Of a stretch of DNA of 64,000 nucleotides, positions 44,083 to 52,950 are shown in pieces. This stretch comes from Treponema medium (lineage in GTDB: Bacteria; Spirochaetota; Spirochaetia; Treponematales; Treponemataceae): the NCBI RefSeq assembly GCF_017161265.1, contig NZ_CP031393.1, positions 744,001-808,000 of the forward strand, read 5' to 3'. Both the position numbers and the translations under genes were made by a program. Every line of letters begins with the position of its first letter. The stretch's first letter is position 1. The notes under the pieces are model-generated. The model saw only the letters and a program-made list of their open reading frames with translations. It was not told where the DNA came from and did no database searches.

Positions 44083-45286
44083 ATGACATTACAAGAATCA
44101 TTTGAGAACATTAAAGACGAAAGAATCGAAAGATGCAAGAAACACTATCTCGTCAATATACTGATGCTCGTGTTTGTGGGAGTGTTGTGCGGGTATAAAA
44201 GCATAGAACAAATACAATTTTATGCGACATTAAGCGAACAAACCCTTAAAAAATATCTGAAACTGGAAAATGGCATCCCCAGCAGCGATACGATTCTACG
44301 CGTACTTGCAAGGATTGATGCAAAGCAACTTGAAAAAGTATTCATAGAATATGCGCGGGAAGTATTCGGCAAGCATATTGCAGAAAATGAAGTATTAGCG
44401 ATTGACGGAAAAACTATCCGGCGCTCTGAATATGCACCGACAGGCGAAGATAAAAAGGCTCATAAAGCTGCTCATGTTGTTTCGGCTTGGGCGCACTCCC
44501 TAGGTGTGTGCTTCGGGCAGGTGAAAACAGAAGAAAAATCAAATGAAATCACCGCCATTCCTGAACTTCTGGATCTGTTAGACTTAAAAGGGATGATTAT
44601 TACTATAGATGCGATGGGTTGCCAGAAAAAAATCGTTGAGAAAATAGCAGAAAAGGAAACAGAGTATGTCATTTCTCTGAAAGGAAATCAACACCCCGAC
44701 GCAGAGCGTCGGGGTGTTGTTCTCATAAGGTGATTGCAGTCGGATTTAATACCCTTTGCTATGATACAACGGGTATTAAATCCTCCGCACGAATCAGCAA
44801 TCGATCCATCGGGATGTAAAAGAGTTTTTTGAGCACCCTTGTGATGACGCTTATTGTCAGTATTACAATATTCAGCGTGGAGAATATAGCATTGAAATTG
44901 GACACGGACGAATTGAAAAACGCACCTGTTATCTTTGCGGGAATATTGATTGGCTTTCAGAAAAAGATGAATGGAAGAATCTCAATGGCGTTGGAATGCT
45001 CGTGTGCGAAAGAACGGTAAAGAAGACTGGGAAGAAATCCGTTGAACAAAGATATTTTTTGACCTCACTGACAGATGTGCACAAGGCAGCATTTGCGATG
45101 AGGGCTCATTGGGGGATAGAAAATAACCTGCATTGGGTTCTCGATGCAATTCTCGATGAGGATTATTGTCTTGTGCGGAAAGACAATGCGGCAGCAAACT
45201 TAAGCGTCTTACGAAAAATTGTCTTGAATATACTCAAACAGGTTGATTTTTCGGATATCGTAAAAGCAAAGAAAATGCTCCTATAA
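44083..45286 (+). pseudogene. ISAs1-family transposase, disrupted
   Basis: The N-terminal part (MTLQESFENIKDERIERCKK... to LKGNQ) includes the first catalytic Asp in VLAIDGKTIRRS and the second in MIITIDAMGCQ. The frame is then lost in a 106-bp palindromic insertion and ends at 44733. The original frame resumes at about 44794 (NQQSIHRDVKEFFEHPCDDA) and runs to 45286 with the third acidic motif HWGIENNLHWVLDAILDEDYC. So a single gene was split by the insertion, which shifts the frame by one. The element is probably unable to move by itself. Confidence 0.9.
44685..44797 (+). mobile_element. Palindromic element inserted in transposase gene
   Basis: Second copy of the element in addA: CACCCCGACGC-AGA-GCGTCGGGGTG, then GTTGTTCTCATAAGGTGATTGCAGTCGG as in addA, then GGATTTAATACCC.../GGGTATTAAATCC. 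AATCA repeats at 44686-44690 and 44792-44796 (106 bp apart). 106 is not a multiple of three, hence the frameshift. Confidence 0.85.
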
Positions 45287-45382
45287 ATTCGACAACCGCA
45301 GCCTTTATTAAAAGGCGAGGATTGGCGAATTGCCGCACTTTTGCAATGAAATGAAAAAGTGCAATCAATAGACGATGTTTGC
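45280..45382. repeat. 103-bp dispersed structured repeat, copy 2
   Basis: Matches 5441-5543 at 100 of 103 positions, starting at the last codons of the transposase. It is followed by CAATAAGCCG-TACCATCTGGG-CGGCTTATTG. The rest of 45383-45662 contains the right IS end (45506-45524), an AT-rich stretch, half a dispersed hairpin (TCTAGAGGTTTTCCTTAGATT at about 45611) and the next ribosome binding site. Confidence 0.8.
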
Positions 45383-45662
45383 CAAATGGTAAACTCGGCA
45401 TTACAATAAGCCGTACCATCTGGGCGGCTTATTGTAATAGCGCTTCTCCATAAGAAACACCTGTGCAACAAACGAGAAGATTGCCTCGATAGAGTATTGC
45501 TCTCATTATAATGCGGAATCCCTGACGTTGTGAACGTTCCTCATGACATATTTGTAAAATTGTTGTACTATTTTTTTTAATCCCTTGTTGGAAAAAATTG
45601 GAGAATTAAATCTAGAGGTTTTCCTTAGATTAAATCATCAGTACATTAGGAGGATAAAAATA

Positions 45663-46073
45663 ATGGCACACCCCATAGAAGTAGAGGTCAGAAGCTACGA
45701 ACTGGACGCATATAATCACGTAAATAACGCCATATATTTAAACTATTTGGAATATGCCCGTATGGAATACCTGCGTCGTATCGGCTTTGATTATGTAGGG
45801 CTCATCGAAGAAGGCTACATGCTTTATGTAACGCATATCGATATTCACTACAAATATTCTGCGCGGCTTTACGATAAACTCCGTATTGACGTTACGCCTA
45901 TCAAACTCGGCAAACTTTCGGGAACGTTCCGGCAGGTAATCACAAATCCTGAAGGATATGTCTGTGCTGAAGCTGAAGTTTCGTGGGGCTGTGTAGATAA
46001 AACCGGTAAGCCCGCAAAACTACCGGACAAGTATTTTGTTGCAGGCCTTGCACCTGAGAAAAAGATACATTGA
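45663..46073 (+). CDS. 4-hydroxybenzoyl-CoA-thioesterase-like hotdog protein (YbgC/FadM type)
   Basis: A 136-residue hotdog thioesterase. Signature YELDAYNHVNNAIYLNYLEYARMEY with the catalytic Asp in the D-A-Y-N-H-V-N motif. GGAGG lies about ten bases before the ATG at 45663, so the longer reading to 45585 is rejected. Hydrolyses acyl-CoAs; the substrate is unknown. Downstream, a hairpin lies between it and the convergent SUMF1 gene. Confidence 0.88.
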   Translation: MAHPIEVEVRSYELDAYNHVNNAIYLNYLEYARMEYLRRIGFDYVGLIEEGYMLYVTHIDIHYKYSARLYDKLRIDVTPIKLGKLSGTFRQVITNPEGYVCAEAEVSWGCVDKTGKPAKLPDKYFVAGLAPEKKIH

Positions 46074-46091
46074 TCTGCATAGTTCTTCACT

Positions 46092-46130
46092 GCAACAGTT
46101 TCCAAAGTTCATACTTTGTTCAACTGTTGC
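46092..46130 (+). terminator. Hairpin between convergent genes
   Basis: Outer stem GCAACAGTT/AACTGTTGC and inner stem CAAAG/CTTTG, then ATTTTAAAGG. May terminate the thioesterase gene. Confidence 0.5.
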
Positions 46131-46145
46131 ATTTTAAAGGAAGGT

Positions 46146-47174
46146 TTATGACCGACAGGCAATACGGAAGCCGATATTGTCGTATTTACTATTAGGTTTA
46201 TCACTAAAGCGGATCATACGAGTAGCCTTAGAAGCGTCTTGGAACCAACTGCCGCCGCGGCGAACCCGATTGATGCCGGTCTCCTTGCCGGTAGGATCCT
46301 GTTTATCATAACTTTCCATATTACTCCAATACCAATCCCAGCACCATTCTATCACATTCCCGGTCATATCATACAATCCGTAAGCATTCGGCTTCTTTTT
46401 CTTTACTTCATGCGTTTTCTTATTGGCTCCGGTGTCGGATAACCATGCGTAGTCTTTCAGCTCGCTCAGTATGATCGTACCTGCCCATGCATCATCCTTT
46501 CCGGCCATTGCTGCCCATTCCCATTCCGCTTCAGTAGGGAGCCGGAATCCTTTCTTTGACCAATCCGCGTACGGTAGTTTTTGGGCACCGGCATCACCTT
46601 TCGTATACACTGTGGTAAACGCCGCATCACTATAATAGACGCATGTAGTACTTGCTCCTCTGTTCGTTTTCTTTGTCAGTTCATTACAGAAGGCTATGCA
46701 CTCAAACCATGTAATCATTTCTACGGGACGTTTCATTTGTACTTCACCGGCAGCAGGAGGATTCTTTGAGCCTTTAAACCCGCTTGGATTATTTCCCATA
46801 ACTTCCTGCCATAACTCTTGGGTCACTTCTGTTTCGCTTATTTGATAGGCGGTTAAATTTACCCAACGCGGGGGATTATTCTTTTCTGCACTATGACCTA
46901 TACTGGCGTTGGTTACCGCGGCAATTGGTTTCATTACAAAATTTACACCTTGTACGGAACCGATACCGCTTGCTGCATCATATCCGCTGGGTTTTTCAGG
47001 TTTTTCACCATTGGAGGCGGAACCATTATCAGGATTGGCGGAGGGGGTTGTACCGGGGCAAGCGGTGAATAAAAGAGATATAATCAGCATACACACCGAT
47101 ATGGCGGCATAGCCGAAATATTTTTCTATCGTCCGGCCTTCCGCCCTGAAATTGTTGATTTTCATATTTGTCAT
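46146..47174 (-). CDS. SUMF1/FGE-domain lipoprotein
   Basis: About 340 residues. The leader IEKYFGYAAISVCMLIISLL ends at a lipobox (LFTAC), so it is an outer or periplasmic lipoprotein. The rest is a formylglycine-generating-enzyme-like fold: FVMKPIAAV, QISETEVTQELWQEVMGNNP, FRLPTEAEWEWAAM, NAYGLYDMTGNVIEWCWDWY, RVRRGGSWF and GFRIACRS. In spirochaetes this fold is common in lipoproteins that are probably not enzymes, as the copper-binding cysteine pair is not clear here. AAGGAG lies just before the ATG at 47174; 47165 is an alternative. Confidence 0.88.
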   Translation of the reverse strand: MTNMKINNFRAEGRTIEKYFGYAAISVCMLIISLLFTACPGTTPSANPDNGSASNGEKPEKPSGYDAASGIGSVQGVNFVMKPIAAVTNASIGHSAEKNNPPRWVNLTAYQISETEVTQELWQEVMGNNPSGFKGSKNPPAAGEVQMKRPVEMITWFECIAFCNELTKKTNRGASTTCVYYSDAAFTTVYTKGDAGAQKLPYADWSKKGFRLPTEAEWEWAAMAGKDDAWAGTIILSELKDYAWLSDTGANKKTHEVKKKKPNAYGLYDMTGNVIEWCWDWYWSNMESYDKQDPTGKETGINRVRRGGSWFQDASKATRMIRFSDKPNSKYDNIGFRIACRS

Positions 47175-47422
47175 TTCTCCTTAGTCATACTATCTTTAGA
47201 ATATAACCGAACGCATTATACTGTAAAATATGCATAATCGCAATGCTTCTTAAATGTCTAACCATGAGTAACCGCCATGGATTCCAACGCTTGCTGGACA
47301 GCTATCAGAAAAAGAGTTATACTCTTTCTGTATATAAGTAATATACGTGTGGATCCGCTTATTATTATCTTTCAAAGGCGGACAAGATAGGCGGATGTCT
47401 TTTTTATTCATTAAAAGGAGAC

Positions 47423-47450
47423 TTGACAAAATGAATGAAAAAAGTATAAT
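47423..47450 (+). promoter_or_regulatory. Consensus promoter upstream of chemoreceptor
   Basis: TTGACA (47423-47428), a 16-base spacer, TATAAT (47445-47450). Both hexamers are perfect. The next base is A, then sixteen Cs, so the transcription start falls inside or at the edge of the C tract. Confidence 0.75.
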
Positions 47451-47451
47451 A

Positions 47452-47467
47452 CCCCCCCCCCCCCCCC
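47452..47467 (+). repeat. Homopolymeric C16 tract
   Basis: Sixteen consecutive C residues, beginning two bases after the -10 box. Long homopolymers are slippage-prone and can change promoter output or transcript starts. A short open frame (47431-47493) starting MNEKSII runs through the tract as five prolines, but it overlaps the promoter and is of doubtful reality. Confidence 0.95.
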
Positions 47468-47655
47468 GCACCTACCTACCGTTTAATTGGTAATACTGGA
47501 TGGGTGATTGGTAATCGAAATTCCTACAAAATAATCTACTCTTTAGATTCCTTCTCTGGGAAAGAATTTTATATGCGTTTGTAAGGTTACCGCGACTAAT
47601 ACCCTGTATCATCATCTCAAATTACTATATCCATTATTTTATTGGGAGGTTTACA

Positions 47656-49749
47656 ATGAAAAAACGTTTTTCGTTAAAAAAGAAATTCATTCTTATTTTC
47701 GGGATTCTGATTGCCGCCGCTGCTGTAATCGAAATTGTATTAGCTGTCGTAATTGCCAGAAAAGCCGTAACCGAAAAAATCGAAGACCATCTTATCGACA
47801 AAGCAAATGATACGGCCGAAATTATAAACGGAAGGGTCACATCACTGTTACAATTTATCGAAGGCATTTCCCGTATGCCGATCCTTCGAGATACAACCGC
47901 ATCATCCGCCGCAAAACTGGCTTTTCTTGCTAATGAAGTGTCTTTTAATGAAAAAATAATAGAATTGAATATGACGAATGCACAAGGACAATGTTTACTT
48001 GCCGATGGAAGCGTATTATCCGTTGTTAACAGAGATTGGTTCCGTGCCGCCATTGAGGGAAAATCTTTTTTTTCGGAACCATACATTTCGCGTGCAAACG
48101 GTCAATTAATCAATACCCTTTCCGTGCCTGTATATGATGATGACAAAACTATCGTAGGAGTGTTGTCTGCCGATATCTCAGGTTTTACTTTGTCCGAAGC
48201 CATTGCCGATATCGTCGTAGGAGAATCCGGTAACTGTTATATTATGGGCTCGACAGGAATTATCATCGCCGATAGAGATACCGATTTAGTACAAAAGCAA
48301 GATAATATCATCGAACAAGCAAAAACAAACGCCTCGCTCGCATCAACTGCTGCCTTTTTACAGTATGTCCTTGATAATAGCGAAGGCGAAGTCTGCTACT
48401 ATGACTATCAGGGAGTTGACTATATTGCATCATTTTCCGCAGTTAAAACTACTCATTGGTCAATCGTTATCCGTGCACCCGTCAATGAATTCATGGGAAC
48501 TGTCAACGCACTCCGTAATACGATGATAGGAATTGGCATCAGCGTGTTGATTGGAGCACTGATCATTGTCTATTTTGTTGCTCGTACAATGGTAAAACCA
48601 ATCCAAACGACTGTTTCCACACTACAAAATATTTCGCAAGGGGATGGCGATTTAACGGTACGTTTACCGGTCGGCGGTAATGATGAAATTACCGATATGT
48701 CCGAATATTTTAACAAAACGATCGATAAGATCGGTACATCGATACGGACTGTCGGAATCAATAGCCACACTATGGAAGAAATCGGGAACGAACTTGCCTC
48801 CAATATGACCGAAACTGCAAGCGCAGTAAACCAAATCAGCACAAACATTGACGGCGTTAAACAGCAGGCATTAACTCAAGCCGCCAGTGTTACCGAAACA
48901 GCAGCAACTGTTGAGGAAATTGTTCGAACCATTAAGCAACTCAATACCAGTATTGAGAATCAAGCAAGTAGTGTTGCGCGATCTTCCGCTTCGGTAGAAC
49001 AAATGGTAGCAAATATCGCTTCCATCAGCCAGACACTCGGTAAAACCGACAGCGTAATCGGAAATTTAACAACGGCAACCGGAGACGGCAAAGCCACACT
49101 TGTTACCTCAAATACCGTAACGCAAAAAATTGCAGAAGAGTCCGGTTCATTAATGGAAGCATCAAGTGTAATTCAGCATATTGCATCCCAAACAAACCTT
49201 CTTGCAATGAATGCTGCAATAGAAGCTGCTCACGCAGGTGAAGCGGGCAAAGGGTTCGCCGTCGTTGCGGATGAGATACGTAAACTTGCAGAAGAGTCCT
49301 CGATGCAAGGAAAGACCATTACCGCTACCTTAAAAAACTTGAGCGGAGAAATAGAGATGCTTTCCAGCTCGTCAAAAACCGTAGAGGAAAAATTCAATAC
49401 GATTTTTAACTTTGCCGAACAGGTAAAAGAGATGAGCAATAGCGTTACCGAAGCGATGCGAGAGCAAGAAAACGGAAGCCGGGAAGTATTAACCGCGATT
49501 AAAGATATCAATATGATAACGGCCGAAGTACAGGCAGGTTCCGAAGAAATGCTGAAAGGCGGTGAAAGTGTTGCGGAAGAAATGCGAAAACTCGATACGC
49601 TTACCCGTAACATTACCGACAGCATGACCGAAATGGCATCCGGTGCGGTACAGATTAACAATGCTATACAAGAAGTAAACGAAATTACACAGAAAAATAA
49701 ACATAGCATTGAGAATCTTGCGAAAGAAGTCTCAAAATTTAAGGTGTAA
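47656..49749 (+). CDS. Methyl-accepting chemotaxis protein (Cache-HAMP-MA), second copy
   Basis: A 697-residue chemoreceptor, same layout as that at 16026: helix 1 at residues 9-30 ([20 protein letters not shown]), periplasmic dCache-like sensor to about 285, helix 2 near 293-312, HAMP, then the signalling domain with [20 protein letters not shown]. The cytoplasmic halves of the two receptors are nearly identical, whereas the sensor halves differ. GGGAGG lies upstream of the ATG. Confidence 0.93.
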   Translation: MKKRFSLKKKFILIFGILIAAAAVIEIVLAVVIARKAVTEKIEDHLIDKANDTAEIINGRVTSLLQFIEGISRMPILRDTTASSAAKLAFLANEVSFNEKIIELNMTNAQGQCLLADGSVLSVVNRDWFRAAIEGKSFFSEPYISRANGQLINTLSVPVYDDDKTIVGVLSADISGFTLSEAIADIVVGESGNCYIMGSTGIIIADRDTDLVQKQDNIIEQAKTNASLASTAAFLQYVLDNSEGEVCYYDYQGVDYIASFSAVKTTHWSIVIRAPVNEFMGTVNALRNTMIGIGISVLIGALIIVYFVARTMVKPIQTTVSTLQNISQGDGDLTVRLPVGGNDEITDMSEYFNKTIDKIGTSIRTVGINSHTMEEIGNELASNMTETASAVNQISTNIDGVKQQALTQAASVTETAATVEEIVRTIKQLNTSIENQASSVARSSASVEQMVANIASISQTLGKTDSVIGNLTTATGDGKATLVTSNTVTQKIAEESGSLMEASSVIQHIASQTNLLAMNAAIEAAHAGEAGKGFAVVADEIRKLAEESSMQGKTITATLKNLSGEIEMLSSSSKTVEEKFNTIFNFAEQVKEMSNSVTEAMREQENGSREVLTAIKDINMITAEVQAGSEEMLKGGESVAEEMRKLDTLTRNITDSMTEMASGAVQINNAIQEVNEITQKNKHSIENLAKEVSKFKV

Positions 49750-49813
49750 TATGTAAAACATAAGGTACCGCTACCGGATTGTTTTACTACATCCTGACAT
49801 AGAGGAGTTGAAA

Positions 49814-50554
49814 ATGTATAGTTGGAAAATTGATCTTAAAAAGAAAAGCGTTCTTATAGGCGCACTGATTTTAACTGCGTTGTTTGTAACCGCCTGCACA
49901 ACGCAAGAAGGAAAAAGCGATTCACAGGGTACGGCGAAAATCGCTGATATGAAAGGCGCCGAGCTGGATACCATTATGAACGACAAGGCGGAACAAGATC
50001 AGTACCTTGTTATCGATGTACGTGAAAAATACGAGTATGAGGCAGGGCATGTCCGCTATGCAATCAACATCAGTCTCAACGATATCGAAAACAGGCTGAA
50101 CGATATTGCAGACTTCAAGGATAAAAATATTATCGTTATTTGCAGAAGCGGAAGACGGAGCCGGGCTGCTGCGAAAATCCTACAAAAGAACGGATTTAAA
50201 AAACTGTTCAATGCGGATGGAGTCGGCAGCTACTCTTATAAGTCGATCACCAAAGTTACAAACGTACGCGGGAAACAGATGCAGGAGCTCGCGAATACAG
50301 GGAACTATTCCGTTGTCGATGCCCGAGAACCCGCTGATTATGCCGCTTCGCATTTAAAAGGTGCAATATCGGGGAATGCGGATACCCTTGCTGAATTACT
50401 CCCGCAATTACCTAAGGAAAAACCGGTGCTAACCTACTGCTATTCCGGCAACCGCTCTTTTGCCGTTGCGGAAAAATTAGTAGCTGCAGGATACACGGTG
50501 ATAAACAGTTTAGACGGTACCAACGAATACTCAGCCTTTGAATTGGTAAAATAA
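49814..50554 (+). CDS. Lipoprotein with two rhodanese domains
   Basis: A 246-residue lipoprotein (lipobox FVTAC after a hydrophobic helix). Two rhodanese domains: first with VIDVREKYEYEAGH and the Cys loop ICRSGRRSR; second with VVDAREPADYAASH and YCYSGNRSF. Both keep the active-site Cys. Probably a periplasmic sulfur- or thiol-handling protein. The ATG at 49814 is chosen with GAGGAG upstream. A strong terminator follows. Confidence 0.88.
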   Translation: MYSWKIDLKKKSVLIGALILTALFVTACTTQEGKSDSQGTAKIADMKGAELDTIMNDKAEQDQYLVIDVREKYEYEAGHVRYAINISLNDIENRLNDIADFKDKNIIVICRSGRRSRAAAKILQKNGFKKLFNADGVGSYSYKSITKVTNVRGKQMQELANTGNYSVVDAREPADYAASHLKGAISGNADTLAELLPQLPKEKPVLTYCYSGNRSFAVAEKLVAAGYTVINSLDGTNEYSAFELVK

Positions 50555-50594
50555 CGAAAAATAAGACAGATATCCGCAGACACTATCAGAAATC

Positions 50595-50633
50595 AAAGCC
50601 CGCTAAAAAGTTAACTTTTTAGCGGGCTTTTTT
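50595..50633 (+). terminator. Rho-independent terminator
   Basis: AAAGCCCGCTAAAAAG-TT-AACTTTTTAGCGGGCTTT-type stem followed by a T run. Ends the rhodanese transcript. Confidence 0.9.
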
Positions 50634-50650
50634 ATTTATGCGAAACGTTT

Positions 50651-50687
50651 AATACACCGGCGTTCTGCTTCGGTGTGTGTTGATTTA
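50651..50687. repeat. Possible remnant of the palindromic element
   Basis: AATACACCGGCGTTCTGCTT followed by CGGTGTGTGTTGATTT resembles the right hairpin and TGTTGATTT end of the element in addA. The rest of the element is missing. Similarity is weak. Confidence 0.4.
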
Positions 50688-50717
50688 AGTTAATGATAAC
50701 TATGCGCCGCGTTTACC

Positions 50718-51482
50718 TTACACTTCACCGGGGGCAAGTTGGGTTAAAATTTCGGTGTGGTCTTCAAAGATGGCAACCGTGTGCTCCATGTGGCAGGAAC
50801 AGGACTTGTCGGCGCTGACAACCGTCCATCCGTCGGCGCGGGTTTTAACATCTGCCGTACCGAGGTTAATCATCGGTTCAATCGCAATCACCATACCGGG
50901 TACCAGCCGAGGATTTGGCCCACCGCGCTCCGGTACGTTTGGGATATTCGGTTCTTCATGTACTTTAAGCCCGACCCCGTGGCCGCAGTATTCATATACG
51001 ACACCGTATTTATACTGCCGCGCCAAGTCGTACACCGCGCGGGATATTGCATTTACACGCTTACCTGCCTGACAGGCGGCGATTCCCGCATAAAGGCAGT
51101 CGGTGGTAACTTTTAAAAGTTGTGCGCGTTCGGGGCTCACCTTTCCAACCGGCACCGTTACGCACGAATCGCTGATGTATCCGTTAAGGTCAATACCGAT
51201 ATCCAGCGATACGAGGTCTCCTTCCTGTACGATTTTCTTTTTACTGGGTATACCATGTATAACTTCTTCATTGATGGAGATACAGGCTGCCCCCGGAAAA
51301 TCTTCCGCATACCATGCGGGAACGCCGCCGATGCTCTTAATGTATTCAACACAAAAGTCATCCAGCGCTTTAGTGGTTACGCCCGGCTGCACACGAGGAG
51401 TCAGCTCTTTAAAGAGCCGCGCCAATGCCTTACAGGATAGGCGGATACCGTCTATCTGTTCCTTTGTCTTAATTCGTATCAT
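50718..51482 (-). CDS. map: Methionine aminopeptidase, type I
   Basis: A 254-residue MAP. Metal ligands: Asp pair in DIGIDLNGYISDSCVTVP, His in CGHGVGLKVHEEPN, Glu in VIAIEPMIN and Glu in EHTVAIFEDH. Removes the N-terminal methionine from new proteins. AAGGAAT lies before the ATG. The DnaJ-domain gene lies 77 bases upstream on the same strand. Confidence 0.96.
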   Translation of the reverse strand: MIRIKTKEQIDGIRLSCKALARLFKELTPRVQPGVTTKALDDFCVEYIKSIGGVPAWYAEDFPGAACISINEEVIHGIPSKKKIVQEGDLVSLDIGIDLNGYISDSCVTVPVGKVSPERAQLLKVTTDCLYAGIAACQAGKRVNAISRAVYDLARQYKYGVVYEYCGHGVGLKVHEEPNIPNVPERGGPNPRLVPGMVIAIEPMINLGTADVKTRADGWTVVSADKSCSCHMEHTVAIFEDHTEILTQLAPGEV

Positions 51483-51559
51483 ATATTCCTTACCTTTTGC
51501 GCAGCCTTACCGCTTCGGGATTTGCCGGTTATCTTATGTTAAGGATAACCGGAGTACCT

Positions 51560-52480
51560 TTAACGCCAAAGCTGCTCCTGATAGTTTTTTTTCAACTTCG
51601 CTATGCCGCGGATACGTGGATTCATCCGCACGGAAGCCTCCGCACATCCGTCACCGGTGCTAAAATCACCCATCCGGTAATAAATTTCCGCCATCTTTTT
51701 TAATATTTCCGCATTATCCGCTTTACTTAATCCAAAATCCAGTGCGGCTTCACAACAATCAAGCAGTAAATCATCTGCAAGATTATAGATGAGTTTTTCA
51801 CGGATAAGCTTGCGGGCAAGGATAAGCACTTCGGGAAAAAAATGGCGGAAATATGCCTGCGTCTGCTCTTCGCGGATAATCCGGTCAAGCAGCAAAAAAG
51901 ACTCATAATAATGATCGCGGAAATAGAGTTCCTCTGCAAGAACAAAACCGCAATCCATAAAATCTCCCCTGCTAAAGTAACGGCGCAGCGAAAAAGAAGG
52001 TTGTATCGACCGGAGCCGTAAAAATTCCTGTACTGCTTCGTCCTCAGCATTATGGAAAAGGTCAAAAAAAATCAGCGTAGCTCTGCTTTCGAGATCCGTC
52101 CGTTCTTTTAACCACGTACGATAATCAAAACCTTTACCTTTTGTGGTGGTCTTATTATAGAAAAAATCAAACTCTGCCCGACGCTTCGCATCAAGTAAGG
52201 CTTCATAGGCACGGATAAGCCGCATCAGCGCCTGCTCATTCGCTTTTTTACCATCGGTATTCCGAATATTATGCGGAATATCGGGATGCAACTCTTTTGC
52301 TTTTTTCCGGAATGCCCGCTTGATTTCTGCGGTCGAAGCAGAGGGAGAAATATTTAAAATCTTATAATAATCTTCTATTATTATGGCTTGATGTGTTGAG
52401 CGATTTCCACGCCTTTCTTCGCTGTCCTGCCGTCCGCTTTCCGTCTTACTACCCAATATTTGCCCCCGCACGGCGAGCAT
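51560..52480 (-). CDS. DnaJ-domain protein
   Basis: A 306-residue protein with a J-domain at about residues 37-105 (DYYKILNISPSASTAEIKRAF, then KELHPDI with the HPD triad). The C-terminal ~190 residues are helical, partly TPR-like (YYRMGDFSTGDGCAEASVRM). Probably a co-chaperone with a dedicated partner. The first ~35 residues before the J-domain are odd and the start is uncertain: 52480 (ATG, overlap with the previous gene by 32 bases) or the TTG near 52456. Confidence 0.8.
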   Translation of the reverse strand: MLAVRGQILGSKTESGRQDSEERRGNRSTHQAIIIEDYYKILNISPSASTAEIKRAFRKKAKELHPDIPHNIRNTDGKKANEQALMRLIRAYEALLDAKRRAEFDFFYNKTTTKGKGFDYRTWLKERTDLESRATLIFFDLFHNAEDEAVQEFLRLRSIQPSFSLRRYFSRGDFMDCGFVLAEELYFRDHYYESFLLLDRIIREEQTQAYFRHFFPEVLILARKLIREKLIYNLADDLLLDCCEAALDFGLSKADNAEILKKMAEIYYRMGDFSTGDGCAEASVRMNPRIRGIAKLKKNYQEQLWR

Positions 52481-52859
52481 CCGCTGCAGTCCGTAAACTA
52501 TCGAAGTAGTCGATCATAAAACCGCAGCTTTCCAATGCATTCATCACATTTCGAGTAAATTTATCCGAAAATAAACCGCGGCTTACAGTCAGGACACAGC
52601 CCTTACAGCCTTCTTTCAGACCGTGATCTTTTAGGATAGTTATAACAGTAGGATCGGGCTTTGATGCAAAAAGCGGTTTTTCGGCGCAGAAAACGGCAAT
52701 ATATCCGTACATATTAAGCCGATCGGTATCGTTCAACGCATATCCGTCCAAAATACGAAGGTCATCGCACCGGGTATGAGCCCCTTCTTTTAAGGCTTCC
52801 AGAAAAAGATTGGTTTGTGCTGTTTGCCCTTTGTCAAAATATACCAATACTGCTGTCAT
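52449..52859 (-). CDS. Conserved hypothetical, flavodoxin-like
   Basis: A 136-residue protein. Beta-alpha start MTAVLVYFDKGQTAQTNLFL looks like a flavodoxin-type fold, followed by VFCAEKPLFASKPDP and CKGCVLTVSRGLFSD. No motif fixes a function. Overlaps the J-domain gene. Start 52859 is chosen because a TATTAT -10 box lies six bases upstream; a longer reading to 52922 would cover that promoter. Confidence 0.7.
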   Translation of the reverse strand: MTAVLVYFDKGQTAQTNLFLEALKEGAHTRCDDLRILDGYALNDTDRLNMYGYIAVFCAEKPLFASKPDPTVITILKDHGLKEGCKGCVLTVSRGLFSDKFTRNVMNALESCGFMIDYFDSLRTAADARRAGANIG

Positions 52860-52950
52860 GATGATATAATAAAAAAAATGAATATATTGTGCAAGCGCAG
52901 CAACGCAGTAGACGGTAGGCATATTTTTAAAAGGAGATTATAATACCTCT
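52860..52950. promoter_or_regulatory. Back-to-back promoters between divergent genes
   Basis: Minus: TTGCAC, 17 bases, TATTAT (52871-52866), six bases to ATG at 52859. Plus: TAGGCA, 17 bases, TATAAT (52939-52944), six bases to ATG at 52951. Both predict leaderless starts. The whole gap is 91 bp. Confidence 0.5.

Larger units (their letters stand above)
43999..45524 (+). mobile_element. ISAs1-family insertion sequence with terminal inverted repeats
   Basis: Left terminal repeat CAGGGATTCCGCATTATAA at 43999-44017 and its exact complement at 45506-45524, 19 bp each, 1526 bp apart. Between them lies one transposase gene (broken) and about 220 bp of non-coding sequence. No convincing target duplication was seen at the outer flanks. 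Confidence 0.88.
47175..47655. other. Divergent 481-bp intergenic region with C16 tract
   Basis: Left part (47175-47420) is featureless to me. The promoter and the C tract are listed separately. Between the tract and the receptor ATG there are about 190 bases of leader, with only the GGGAGG ribosome binding site recognisable. Confidence 0.55.

Noticed and set aside
44996-45286. Apparent stand-alone 96-codon gene
   Set aside because: It is the C-terminal part of the broken ISAs1 transposase; the frame continues upstream to the insertion.
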